In this document: positions 53,476 through 64,000 of the stretch, piece by piece | How positions within the stretch are numbered: position 1 is the first letter of the stretch | Layout of the letters: each line of letters starts with the position of its first letter | NCBI GenBank assembly: GCA_009792885.1 | Contig: WMCF01000014.1 | Coordinates: 12,491,387-12,555,386, forward strand | DNA from: Eremophila alpestris peregrina | Taxonomy: Eukaryota > Chordata > Aves > Passeriformes > Alaudidae | Reading direction: 5' to 3' | Length of the DNA: 64,000 bases | The notes under the pieces: model-generated | Databases searched by the model: none | Told to the model about the DNA's origin: nothing | What the model saw: only the letters and a program-made list of their open reading frames with translations | Translations under genes and position numbers: made by a program

Positions 53476-56400
53476 AGAGGACTGCTGCAGCATTCTGTCT
53501 TGTTATAATTGTACTTATACACCATCAATTCACATTATATTAGCATAAAGATGTATTTACTTGGCATAGCAAGAAAAAATTTTGAGTTTTGTTTGTCTTT
53601 GTAGAAAAGAAATGTGGAATTTTGGACAGTATTTTGAACTTAAGTATTGTACATTTGGATTGAAAAATCAGTAATTCAATTCATCTGTTGTACTGTGGCC
53701 TTTATTATAAATATCGACTCTTTCAAAATAATTTGATTTTTAATGGAAAAAGTTGCCCTTAAGCTATTGTTTTGAAATTTCTTGGAGAAATGCTATGACG
53801 TTTCTCACAGCAGGCATCTCCAGGGAGCTCTATTCTTGTTTGGCCTTACACTACTACCTCTGTTAGAGGACATAAAGAAAGAAGCAAGTATTTATTCAGT
53901 TGTAAAATGTCTTTGCCTCCAGCTTTCATATACTTAGAAATGGATGAAATAGTCAGATACTTAGTTTGCAGTGCATGGTGAATTTATTACTGCCAGCTTG
54001 CTGCAGCTGTGGGCTGCAGAAACTTCATCAATCCAGTGAAAGACTTTAGCAATTCAAAGTCATTATTCAATTTCTTGCTGAGTTACTGAGCCACAATCTC
54101 TTCAACAATCACTTCTGTTTTTGCAGATGCATTGCTGAAGCTCTAGTTAAAAACACAGAGAGTGTTTTTACACAGATGTGCCATGAAAAGTTGTTCCACT
54201 TTGAAAACTGATTAAAAAGAGATGGCTGAAATCGCCATGATTGAACAAATATCATCCTATTTCTTGTACTTTTCCAACCTCTGAAATAAGTTATTTTTTT
54301 TAATATATGTATTATTTTAATATCTTGAATTCAATGTAGTGGGCAGGAAAACTGTTGTAGATTTCTAGTACACCTGCATACTTTTATAATGCCTTGCACT
54401 AAGTGTTAAGGTGTACTGAAATTAAGGGGGATTTGTTTCCTCTCTGACCTCTGTAATAGTTTTGAAATTACAAGTCACGTGAACTTAAATAGTTCACAAA
54501 ATTTTTATTAACAAAATATTCTATCTCAATTTGAAAGTACTTGAGTTTTTAAATTTTTTAACTTTAATGTATTTTCTGTAAACTTCAACTGTTATTAAGT
54601 AGTTTAATCTTACATGGGCAGCCATGTCAAATCAGGATATATGGCAGACTTCTGTAAGAAAGCCAGTAAAAGAAAAAGCATTGTGCAATACAGTAAAGTG
54701 GTCTTTGAGTGGGGAACAAATGTCCACTGTAAGGTTGTTTATGCAGAGTTTTTCTGCAGCTGATTGTACAGCGCTTTCTTTGTGTCATCAATTTATTAGT
54801 AAGTTTTTTTCAAAATGTGCTCTGTCATGTTCAGTGCTGTATTTTAGGGATTGCATTTACAGTTATGAGAGGGTTCTTTATTTGCTGCCCAAAGCAGCTC
54901 TGTGTATAACAATGTGGTTTTGCTTAGTATATGAAGTGGAAGGCTGGGGGAGCTGCCATTGGTGAAGAGTGTTCCAAGGAGACACAAAAGTTAAACAAGC
55001 CCGAGCTTTGAATGTTGTGTGGAGTGGTGTCCTGGGATGGCTTTGGCTAAACTGTGGGACTTGAAATTTTTTTTTTCCTTAAGTGGGATTTTCATTATCA
55101 TAAAAACCCTACATATTATTGTGAGAGACTTTCTGAACAAAGACAATCTTTTATATTGCAAGCAGTTTTGGCTCATTCAGCAAACCAAGTTAAAAATACA
55201 AATATTTTAATTGAATTAGGTGTTACTTCATTCTAGTTTAGAATGAAAATCTTCTCTATGTACCACTACACAACTATACTTCTTAAGCATTGCATGTCTG
55301 TTACAAATAGCAGGGAATATACTGCTGTTAAAATATACACTGTATAATTAACTACTACATTAGCTTACTTTAGGGTAGCAGTCAGGGTGCTCAGGTGAAA
55401 GTCAATCTTGTTGGGAAACACTGTTCCTCAAGCTATGTTAAACGATTGCTTCTGGATGGATAATTGTAGTGGCAAAATATCACTTATTTTTCTTCCATTA
55501 TTAGCACGATGGTTCACTGGCAGGCGTGGTGTTGAGTTCTGAATAGCACTTCTGTTAGGAAATCTTGGCCAACGTGTAACATTACAAAGCAGGGGAGTAT
55601 CAAAACTAAGATTCTGAGTCTTGAGTTTCATTAATTGTCTTTAGCAATTATCCCTGGTCTGGTAGACTTTGGAGTATTGAGAGTTTAAAGGAGATGAGTG
55701 TTAAATATTTTTCTCTCTAGAAGTTTGCCCTAAACAGGTGCTTATGGATGATGATAAGGATTGATTTTTATATAATGTGATTGGTTTTCCAGAGCTTTTC
55801 AGATGACTGTGAGCTTTGCTGAGGATCTCTGGTTTTAGCAGTTCTGATGAGGTACATTCTGCTTTATTCCTAGTAGCTGTTTTGCCCCTGCACAACTACC
55901 AGTAAATTCTCTGTATGATTTCAGAGCAGCTGACAGTCATGAAAGGACAAATATGAAGTACTGGCAATGTTTTAGCTTCCCATTGATTAGCAGAAGCAGT
56001 ATCAAACCAGGGTGCTTGGCCTTGCTCTCAGTAGTGGGTTTGGTGTCTGAACACTGACAGAGAATGGGTGCCCAGTTATCCAGGTGGAAGCTGGGCTGTA
56101 TTTGATTTAAAAAACCTCCCTTTGTTTTGCTGTGCTTTTTAAATATGGCTATAGAGCTAGGGGTTTTTTCACTGTTGTTCTTGAGTTTATTAAAATTCTT
56201 TCTGTATCGTTTTTTGTGTCTTATGAATGTTTCAAGTTTTTTTACTGCTGACTTTGCTAATGCACAGAATACTTAGGCCAAGATAAATATTTTTGTACCA
56301 GTCTGTCATTTCATAGTTAGATGGGATAGCATAATGAATTATTTTCGTTGTCCACATGTATTTTTTTATTTAAAAAAAAGTTATAATCCATCAGTAGTAA

Positions 56401-56773
56401 GCAGAAGCAGTGTCTCCAAGTATGTGGGAACTACTGTGTAACATATTTAAACACATATAACCAATGTCATATGGCAAAGAGATGATTTAAGGGGTGAAGA
56501 TGTCTTTTCAGTAGTAAATTGCAATATTGGCGGTATTTTCAAGCTTCTTTTGAGTGAGCAAATTAGTTTAGTAAACTTTCTTCTTGGCACTGAAGGAAAT
56601 TCCCTGTTGTCTTCTTGATACACTTTTTTATGCTGTCAATTTGATCACTATGTTTACTGTCATTTCTGTTGTCTTCTGCATGTTTTGTTGCATGAAAGAT
56701 TCCTTTGCATTAAGTTTTTCTTCAGAAATGTAGTGGCAATTACACTAAATTATTGGTGACTAGGTTTTTTCCT

Positions 56774-56821
56774 CATTGCTCTCTCCAGCTTTTTGAGATG
56801 GAAAAGAGGGAGAGAGCAATG
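56774..56821. repeat. Strong hairpin: 13-bp perfect stem plus inner 5-bp stem
   Basis: CATTGCTCTCTCC (56774-56786) pairs perfectly with GGAGAGAGCAATG (56809-56821). Inside it, after a 2x2 internal loop, CTTTT (56789-56793) pairs with AAAAG (56802-56806) around an 8-nt loop. It borders a sense CR1 fragment and is not part of the CR1 consensus I remember. With 18 pairs it is at the short end for a miRNA-like precursor. Confidence 0.85.
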
Positions 56822-57025
56822 CTGATCCCTTTTCTATGGCCTCTGGGACACATGGGAATGGCTCAAAGCTGCATCATTCAGGAGAGGTTTGGACTTCACA
56901 TGAGGAAATATTTCTTTACTGACAGGGCACTCAAATCCTGGAACAGGATTCCTACAGTGGTGGCCAATGCCCTGAGCTGGTCAGTGTTGAAGGGGCATTT
57001 GGACAACACCCTTATTAACATGCTT
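56790..57025 (+). mobile_element. CR1 LINE fragment
   Basis: Sense-oriented. It contains 'GAGAGGTTTGGACTTCACAT', 'GAGGAAATATTTCTTTACTG', 'CCTGGAACAGGATTCCTAC', 'GTGGTGGCCAATGCCCTGAG' and 'GTTGAAGGGGCATTTGGACA'. This matches the last part of CR1 ORF2 in a subfamily different from the other copies. The terminal repeat is absent, so the copy is 3'-truncated or decayed. The 91-codon frame through it is repeat-derived. Confidence 0.82.
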
Positions 57026-57996
57026 TAAATAAATTCCTCCATTAATTTTATTAAGACAATTAAGTAGTGTGAAAATGTATCTGTGTGGGTTTTATGCTAA
57101 TCCTTTATTTTATTAAAAGCTGTTGTATTTAAAAACACAATTTTTCTCTGCATGTTTTTCCTTTGTTTTGCATGTTTTTACTTGGCCTTTTGCAGTTAGC
57201 ATTGAGATCTCCTTCTGAGATGGCCAGATGTGAGCTGACTTTGAGCCAAAAGCCATGTAGCCATTCTTGTGCATTTGTGGTTGTGTGTGCAGTCAGTCCA
57301 CTGCTGTCAGAATGCTTCAAACCTATTGCACATGCTGGGTGATAGACTCATGCAGAATAAATTCAGTGTTTTCAAGATCTGTTGCCAAAGGCTGATCACT
57401 CTGCAGTGCACTTGCAGTATGTTTGATGTTGTCATCAAAATATTAAACATACTGATCATCTCTGTGCCCTCTGGCCACAAAGGATTCTGGGATTCACAAC
57501 ATGCCACTGTTTTTCACAGAAACACTAAGAATCAGCAGAAGGCTCAGATTTAGTTTAATATGTTGTTAGTATTTTCATTAAGGGTGTAGAACATGGCATC
57601 TTCTAATTTTATAGTTGCCAAGAACTTTCAGTAATATAATCTTGCTTCCATTTCCTTATAACTCTGTCACACTTTAATTGATACTTCAAGTTAAGATCAT
57701 CAAATTATTTGCAAGAATTACATTTGGGGAAACACATTATTCCTGACAGGTTTAGAAACTAGAAAAACTTCCTAAAAAGTTGTGGAGGCCTTCATGCCTT
57801 AGTGAGGCACATCAGATACTTTTCCTCAGGTTAACTTTTTTTAAAAATAAATTCTGTTCTTAATTCAAATGGGTTTTGTGGGGACTCGCTTGATTTTGCC
57901 TATTAGATTTTGAAGGTGTGCTCCGTACCTCAGTTTTATGCTTTTTTCCCTTTGCTGGCAAGTCTACTGTGATACTAGGCATCAGAGATGAGGAAG

Positions 57997-58002
57997 GGAA
58001 AC
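57997..58002. repeat. Left target-site duplication GGAAAC
   Basis: Identical to the hexamer at 58324-58329 immediately after the LTR, defining both ends of the insertion. Confidence 0.9.
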
Positions 58003-58130
58003 TGTTGTATTTCCCCCGAGGAACTGCTTCCCCCTACCCCAGGATATGGAATGCCAAGATAGCCTTTTGACCTTTCCCTCTCCCCCTGTCCCATTGGCCC
58101 GGGGCCAAACAGCCCACCAGAGATAAGGCC

Positions 58131-58137
58131 TATATAA
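58131..58137 (+). promoter_or_regulatory. LTR TATA box TATATAA
   Basis: Centred about 37 bp downstream of an inverted CCAAT box (58093-58097) and about 50 bp before the LTR polyadenylation signal. This is normal spacing for a compact LTR with a short R region. Activity is not shown by sequence. Confidence 0.75.
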
Positions 58138-58183
58138 GACCCTGTATTTCCTTGTTCTCCCTCTTTCCACGTGGACCCCCACG

Positions 58184-58189
58184 AATAAA
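58184..58189 (+). promoter_or_regulatory. LTR polyadenylation signal AATAAA
   Basis: Sense-strand AATAAA downstream of the TATA box within the LTR. It is followed by T/G-containing sequence. It could act on CDKAL1 intron transcripts because it is in the same orientation. Confidence 0.7.
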
Positions 58190-58323
58190 AGACCTTCAAA
58201 TATCATGGAAGGAGCCTCTTCTGGTAATCCTGGTCCTGTCTCTGAGATATCTTCCCCCTGGGCCTCGTGGGGGAGTCTGAGCTGGCCTTGAGTCTTGGGG
58301 GGCTGCAGGGGGGAATAATCTCA

Positions 58324-58329
58324 GGAAAC
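58324..58329. repeat. Right target-site duplication GGAAAC
   Basis: Exact copy of the left hexamer, directly after the LTR terminal CA. Confidence 0.9.
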
Positions 58330-59739
58330 CTCTTTCTCTTTTGATCCATGCATCAATGCCTTCTTCCACTGTTCATATAGGACTTAGTCCTGTCAAATAG
58401 CCTTGTAGAGCAAATCATGCCTGAGGGTTAATTTGCCAAAAAATTATGCATATGCCTCAGTTAAGACATAAATGAATCTCAGTAGCTTTTGCAAGTATGC
58501 AGCGTAACACACAGAGCTGTACTGGGGCTGTTTACTTTAAAGGAAAACCACTTTGTCTCTCATTGCCATTTGTTTAATTGGGATTTTACTGTGTAAGTAT
58601 TGTGTACCTGTTAAAAATGTGGGCCCAAAGAGCTTGTAATGTGGCAGTGTAAACGAATGAAATAGAGTAACACATGATTGCATTCAGGATAATAAGTGGT
58701 TGGTCACTGTATTTGCTATAATGGCGTTGTCTCAGGTCTTGTATGGGATGCCAGAGCAAAGTTTGTTGTTTAGGGAAGACTGGAAGCAAGATAATGTGGT
58801 AACAAGGAGTGGTAATGAGGAGCTGTCACTCTGGAATTTGGAAAAAACCATGTTTCCATAAAGATTTTCATCAGGAGGCGAAGTCTCCATGTGCTGCCTT
58901 GTGTTTCTGAAAGTAATATTTTCTCCTCTAAGGGGATTATTATAAGCTTGAATAGCTTTAAATAGATTCCTTGGATGCCTTGAAATGTTGTTCGTAGCGT
59001 GGTTGTCTGTTCCAAAACATAAAGGATATTAATGCTGTAACATTAAATAAAAGGCATATATTTTGAAAATCTGCACAACTGCTGCTTGAGGATGCTGTTC
59101 TCTCTCTAAGTGTTGCCAGAGGTACATAGGTATTGTCCAGATGATAACTTTCCAGATAAATTGAAGCTGTTGCCAAAATGTCTGATAGCATGACCAGCTA
59201 ACCTTTTTGTCTCTATCAAACCTAGTCTAGTAATGCTCCTTCTTTATAGTATTTTTGACTTTGCATGGGTTATTGTAGGAAATAAGGATTATAAATTGAA
59301 TATATGAATGCTTACTTTGCATGCCTGACTAAGAATCCTAGAGACAATAAGACTCCTCTAATCTCTTAGCTTTGGCTGTTTCAAGAACCAGAAAAGTCTG
59401 TCTAATAAAGGTTGTGGGTTTTTTTCTTCAGCAGAAAGAAAACCCCAATTTCTGGTCACATTTGCTCGATGTAATTCAGTCTTCTAGTTCCTTTTTATTT
59501 TCCTACTCAAATGTTTGCATTTGTGCTGTTAAAATCCTTGAGTGACAGCCAGCCTGTTTAATTTTGTATTGTTGTTAAAAAAGCTGCATTTTATTTTTGT
59601 TCAAAATACAAGTTTAATAGAAAAGGGCCAAAGCAGAGATGTATACAATTCAAATTACTACTTGATCTTCAGCCTTAGGCTATAGTTTCAGCTGTACTTT
59701 CAGCAACCACTGCAAGTAAAAGGAGCATTTCCTGGCCAG

Positions 59740-59828
59740 CTCTTCCCCCCCTTTCCTCCTCCATCTGTCCTCCCCATTCTCCCTGATGCCCTCCCCCCGC
59801 TTTTTTTTTTTTTTTTCATCCTTTCCTC
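59740..59828. repeat. Polypyrimidine tract with T16
   Basis: About 90 bp of C/T-rich sequence on the + strand with a run of 16 T at 59801-59816. The minus-strand open frame here encodes only Lys/Glu/Gly-rich low-complexity sequence. Confidence 0.88.
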
Positions 59829-60100
59829 GGGGCACCTGCTTTTTGTCTGGAAGAGTGTTCCTTGTGTGAATCAGGCTGGGGGACTGATCTGGGGTAAAAC
59901 TGAGTGTGTTTTTAGAAATGTCACAGGGTGACATCAGTAAGTGATGCAAGTTGAATCTTCCCAGATACCAACATCATGGACATACCACAGTTCTGCAGTG
60001 TGCTAATGGAACTGGCCTTTGGAGCAGAGGACTGGAGGGATGTCTGGGAAACTCGATGTGGTAATCTGCTGAAGCTTCTCACTCTCATCACAGAGCTGCT

Positions 60101-60240
60101 CTTCCCTGGGCCAGTTTAGCTGGCTTTTGTGGTGAAAAATGGACCTGCAAAACTCCATGTAATACTGGACACACTGGGGTGTCTTCTGTCATCCTCCAAG
60201 GACAGGAGATACCTGTTCCAGCTAAACTGGGGAAGGGGAG
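60101..60240. repeat. Inverted repeat of about 140 bp, 13-bp perfect arms
   Basis: CCAGTTTAGCTGG (60111-60123) is the exact reverse complement of CCAGCTAAACTGG (60218-60230). Outside the arms, CTTCCCTGGG and GGAAGGGG are also roughly complementary. The 94-bp interior is unique. It could be a small non-autonomous DNA transposon or chance. I see no clear target-site duplication and do not recognise a family. Confidence 0.6.
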
Positions 60241-63200
60241 AAGAGAGGGTTGAAACACACTCCAGTCTTCATGCTTTTTAACAGAATGTTTGGCTCAATT
60301 GTGGCTTCTTTAGAACAGCTCATTAATCTGATGTTTGCTTAAAATTATGTTTTTTTCTTTCTTTGGAATATTTGTTTATATTATACAAGATAGTGTATGT
60401 TATATTCTTTCCATGCTTATTAAGTGGAACAGCAGTAGAAAAAAGCTGGGTAGCTTTACTTGCTTGTTAATTTTATTTATAAATTTATTTTTGCCAAGTT
60501 TGCATTATTTGAAATGGAGTGTAAACCACAAGGTTTAGTAATGCCAAAGCCAGTAGTTAACTCTTTGCCAGGCAGATTAAGTTGGTTTTCTGTATATTTA
60601 GTCTTGAATTTAAAAAGAGTTGGAATTAAAGCATGATGTATCTTTTAAATAAATGTGATTTTCAGAGGAGAAAGGTTCTTATCCTTAATTTTGTTTGAAA
60701 GTGGAAGTTTGGTTTTATGTGGCTTCTTAACCATGGAGGTATTGGAGTTTTTTCACTCCTTGTAAATATTTGTTCAGCTATAGGAATTTGTATTTATTTG
60801 ATAATACATTATTTTACTAGTGTATTTACTGCTGGTTTTGTAAAGCCTGGATTAGAAATGCTTCTGAATTGTTACAAGAGTCTTCTCAGGGTCAACTTTG
60901 CATGTTATGCTGCAATCAGCTGCCTGAAGCTTTCTGTAGCTCCTGTGAAAATATCATGAGCAATTCCTACTGTCAAACAGATTTGGTGACCAGAATCCAA
61001 ATAATTAACAAGTCTGATGCACTGTGTTGCACCATGCACCCACCAAGTTGAGGTTATCTTTAATGTTTCCACAGGCAATATATCAGAATGCGGCAGTGAT
61101 TCCTTTTATCGTCTCCTGCTGGATAGCTTGGCCTTGTGTAGGAACAAGCCTTAGCTGTTCTGTGCCACTGAAACATCCTACTCACGAGATTACTCAGGAT
61201 GATCTCTTCTGCTAACTTCTTTTTCATTGCTGTGGGGATGTGAAGGAGAGATGTATCTGAGAATAGGAGCTGTGACAGAGCTAGGATCTCTTTGCATAAA
61301 GTTTGCCCTCCTCCTTTCTGTGTTTTTGTTTACGGGGCATGCACACCCCACTGTCCCTTCTACTGCAAGGTGGCCAATGTGCTGACCACTTCTTAAAAAT
61401 GAACAGCAGTGCTGGATATCTCAACCCACACCATCTTCCAAGGCATTAAATGAAGCTAGCAAAGGCCATGTTCAGAAAAAAAAAATGGAGTGTGATTCTT
61501 AATCTCATAGTGGGTGTAAAGATGGGAAACATCCTAGCACGGGACATAGTGAAAGTTTGAGCATTTGGAAGAAATAGGACAGAGGCAAAGAAGAGTAATC
61601 CATTTTCTTTAAATAATAACAAATCTTACACAGGAGAAGACTTGAGGCTAAGCTGAGTAATGGTCTTACTTGTGGCTATTCTCAAGTTGTATTTCAGCAA
61701 GTCACACATTTCCCCCAGTGTACTTTATGTGAAGTGTGCCATATGCTTTTATTATTGCTCTCAATCACCTTTTGTAATGAGGGCTCACCTTCCATGTGGA
61801 GGTTGGGTTATGTGGTGATCCTCTTGACATGTTGTGCAATACCACTGTGACTCAAGGCCATGCCATCTCCATATCTAATGCTAATATAAGATTGCAGCTT
61901 TCAAGATTAATTTAATAGGAAATTAAGAGCTGTTTTAATCTGAGATAACTTTCTTTCAAAGACCTTTAAAAGTGTTACGTGATTAAATGATAAAGGTGCA
62001 GTTTATAGAAGCAAGAGACTTCAACCTCAAGCAACTCAACTCGCAGCATGTCCCAAGTGTAAAGTGGAAGTTATAAAAAGAAATTGTCTAATCTTTCATG
62101 CTGTAGTCAGTGAACTCATAGTGAGAGTAAAATTCTGGGTGGTGATGAACCCAGTTGTGACAGGGAGAGAATGTTGAGAGAATACTAAATGTATCTTATA
62201 AAAAATAAATTTGGAAGCTTGGTCCCAGAGATTCAATGGCTCACTCTCATGGTTAACAGTTGTCTCTGCTTTTTTCTAACCTTCCCTCAAGTACCTCCTA
62301 CTATGTTAAGGTAGAAGGCAATGTGTTAAAATATTTTGATGCCAGCTTTAGACATAATGCTACAGTGATTGTGATTGTTCATGAAATAACAGGACAGGAC
62401 TGGGTAGAAGAAAACACTTCCTGCATGCTGCCCTGTCATTGTTCATACCATGTAATACAAAGACCAGCTGAGCAACGCTTCTTTTAAACAAAATATATTC
62501 TGCAGCTTTAGCAGCCTTCTGAAGGAAGAGAGTTATGTTGCATTGGATACATTAGGGCCTTTTTTTCATTAGACAAGACATGGCTGCAGATTTTCTTGTC
62601 TTAAAACCCTCTCACATATGCTAGTGTCTGCATTCAAAAAATGATGTTCTAATTACTTGCTACAGAAGCGACAATTTTGGTGTGTTATGTGCTGGTATGT
62701 TTTATGGAGCTCTGTGGCCTCTCCAGTCTAAATCCAAAGAAAATAGACCTTAAAATGCACTTAAGAGTTTTGTACAATTTGGTAAGCTCAGATATTAGGA
62801 GATGGCATTTATGCACACTTTGGTTGTACGTGGAAATAGATTAGGAGCAACCATGATGAATGACACAAATTTTTTTCTGCAATATCGCTCATGAAAATAA
62901 AAGCTATGATTTGTACAGATTTGTGGGGCTCCTGATGTGCACGTCAGGGTGTCTTGATAGCTGTAATACATGCCTTTTTAATGCTGTGTACAATGTGCAA
63001 AAGTACTGAAATCTGAAATGCAAATATTGCACGTAAGCTAGGTGTAAGAGCCGTCAATGAGAATACCTGAGCACCTCTAGGAAGGCACCTGTGAGAACAA
63101 CTTGTTTCTGGACAAATTGCTTCTGCTTTAATTTAGGATAACTGTATTTGTGACCTGTTCATGGTTTGTTTTCATATATGGGCTCAATGCCCTAAAGAAA

Positions 63201-64000
63201 AAAAGGAAAAATAACGCTCTTGTTCCTAGCTTATTTGTAAACCAGGTCAGATACCCTTGATTAGCTCTCAGCTGGAGCATAATTTAAATCCTGACAGATT
63301 GAACCTAAACAGCAGGCTTTTTTCAGATCAGCCAAAAGATAGGGGGAGAAAAATAAAAGCTATTTTCAGTTCACAAGCAGTACAACAGTGCTGAATAAAT
63401 GTGCAACTGTTAATGAATAGCTGTTTCAAATATTTACAGGAGGCAGAAGAAAAGAAGATTGGCATCCAAGGCAGCTGTGCCCAGGGAGAGCTATTAAAAA
63501 TAAACGTGATAAATGATGTTCAAGTGCTCATAGAGCTGTCAAATATCAGAGGTACTCAAAGTGGAAAGTGTTTATACTCTATGGCTATGCTGCTAGGCAT
63601 TCTGGACAGGGATATTTTTTCTAAAAATTTTTGCAAAGCTGACTTAGCAGATCAAAAGGGGCAAGAGGATCTAATGCAAAACATTCCAGAACCTTTAACT
63701 TTTCACTACATTAAAATACACAAGTGCTTATTTGCTTTGTAGGTGAGAAATTCAGAAATGAAATTATTTTATTCATTGAATTATTTTCACACAGAACCCA
63801 TTTCTTTTGTCTTGATTTGTTATAAAAAATGTTATGAGAGTTTATGCTTGTAACAAAATCCATTACTTATTTTTTATTACTCTTCAAGTCTTCTGTGTTA
63901 GTGGATGATAATGATTAGGGTCTGTGAGTGTTGCAGTGATTTTGAACACAATTTGAAAAATTGTATATACTATGAACTTCATGTGCTTTTGTATGCAGAG

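Larger units (their letters stand above)
58003..58323 (+). mobile_element. Solo LTR (ERVK/class II-like) with perfect 6-bp target-site duplication
   Basis: A 321-bp LTR starting TGTTGTATTTCCCCC and ending GGGGGGAATAATCTCA. These imperfect inverted ends agree at about 10 of 15 positions. It is flanked by the identical hexamer GGAAAC at 57997-58002 and 58324-58329. Promoter-like elements are in correct order for + transcription: an inverted CCAAT box at 58093-58097, TATATAA at 58131-58137 and AATAAA at 58184-58189. A 6-bp duplication is usual for alpha/betaretrovirus-type integrases (avian class II ERVs). No gag, pol or env sequence lies nearby, so recombination between two LTRs removed the provirus. 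The intact duplication and promoter suggest a fairly recent insertion. The class is inferred from duplication length and general appearance. Confidence 0.9.
51313..64000 (+). other. CDKAL1: CDKAL1 intron, 5' portion (3' end outside window)
   Basis: Starts GTAAGG and continues past the window end, so it is at least 12,688 bp. I looked for the next CDKAL1 exon, which should begin by completing a Glu codon and encode GVCEIWLTSEDTG, and did not find it. Two solo LTRs, a CR1 piece, a hairpin, a long inverted repeat and a pyrimidine tract are listed separately. The remaining sequence, including 60.3-64.0 kb, is unique with no recognisable gene. The 113-codon frame at 63401-63742 matches nothing I know. 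Confidence 0.85.

Noticed and set aside
54624..54965. 113-codon + strand frame
   Set aside because: Intronic, no family resemblance and no flanking splice sites that would fit the CDKAL1 reading frame.
59680..59949. 89-codon antisense frame with a Lys/Glu-rich run
   Set aside because: The charged run is a translation of the polypyrimidine tract at 59740-59828.
63401..63742. 113-codon + strand frame, considered as the next CDKAL1 exon
   Set aside because: The expected next CDKAL1 residues after KQSFQ (EGVCEIW...) are absent, and the frame matches no protein I know.

Overview
This window is vertebrate nuclear DNA, almost certainly from a bird and possibly a songbird. It is AT-rich, non-coding sequence with short exons bounded by GT/AG splice sites. 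Its interspersed repeats are CR1 LINE 3' ends and retroviral LTRs. I recognised no mammalian SINE or L1. The bird call rests on repeat families recognised from memory, not on a database search.

The only gene I can support is CDKAL1 on the + strand, the methylthiotransferase that makes ms2t6A at position 37 of tRNA-Lys(UUU). Three consecutive internal exons lie at 7393-7441, 21456-21576 and 51209-51312. They join in frame (phases 0 to 1, 1 to 2, 2 to 1) into about 91 codons. These cover the end of the N-terminal methylthiotransferase domain, the linker and the start of the radical-SAM domain, including the intact CxxxCxxC iron-sulfur motif. The introns between them are 14,014 and 29,632 bp. 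The window starts inside an upstream intron and ends inside a downstream one, so both ends of the gene lie outside.

Layout: 1-7392 is intron with one short CR1 piece and a T-rich tract. 7442-21455 is intron with a CR1 copy (9040-9452), a minus-strand ERVL-like LTR (12603-13495) and a CR1 tail (13588-13718). 21577-51208 is intron with a GC-rich island holding a CR1 piece (23750-24420), an AT-rich degenerate tandem array (about 42010-42215), CR1 copies in both orientations and a 0.9-kb CR1 copy (49437-50342). 51313-64000 is intron with an ERV solo LTR (52980-53475), a CR1 piece (56790-57025), a well-preserved solo LTR with a perfect 6-bp target-site duplication (58003-58323) and a 60.1-kb inverted repeat.

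Most open frames in the window are chance frames or run through repeats. I found no tRNA, rRNA, CRISPR array, operon or new enzymatic system. The most interesting items are the solo LTR with its duplication, three strong hairpins, the AT-rich array and an unusually long unexplained antisense frame at 25196-25753.
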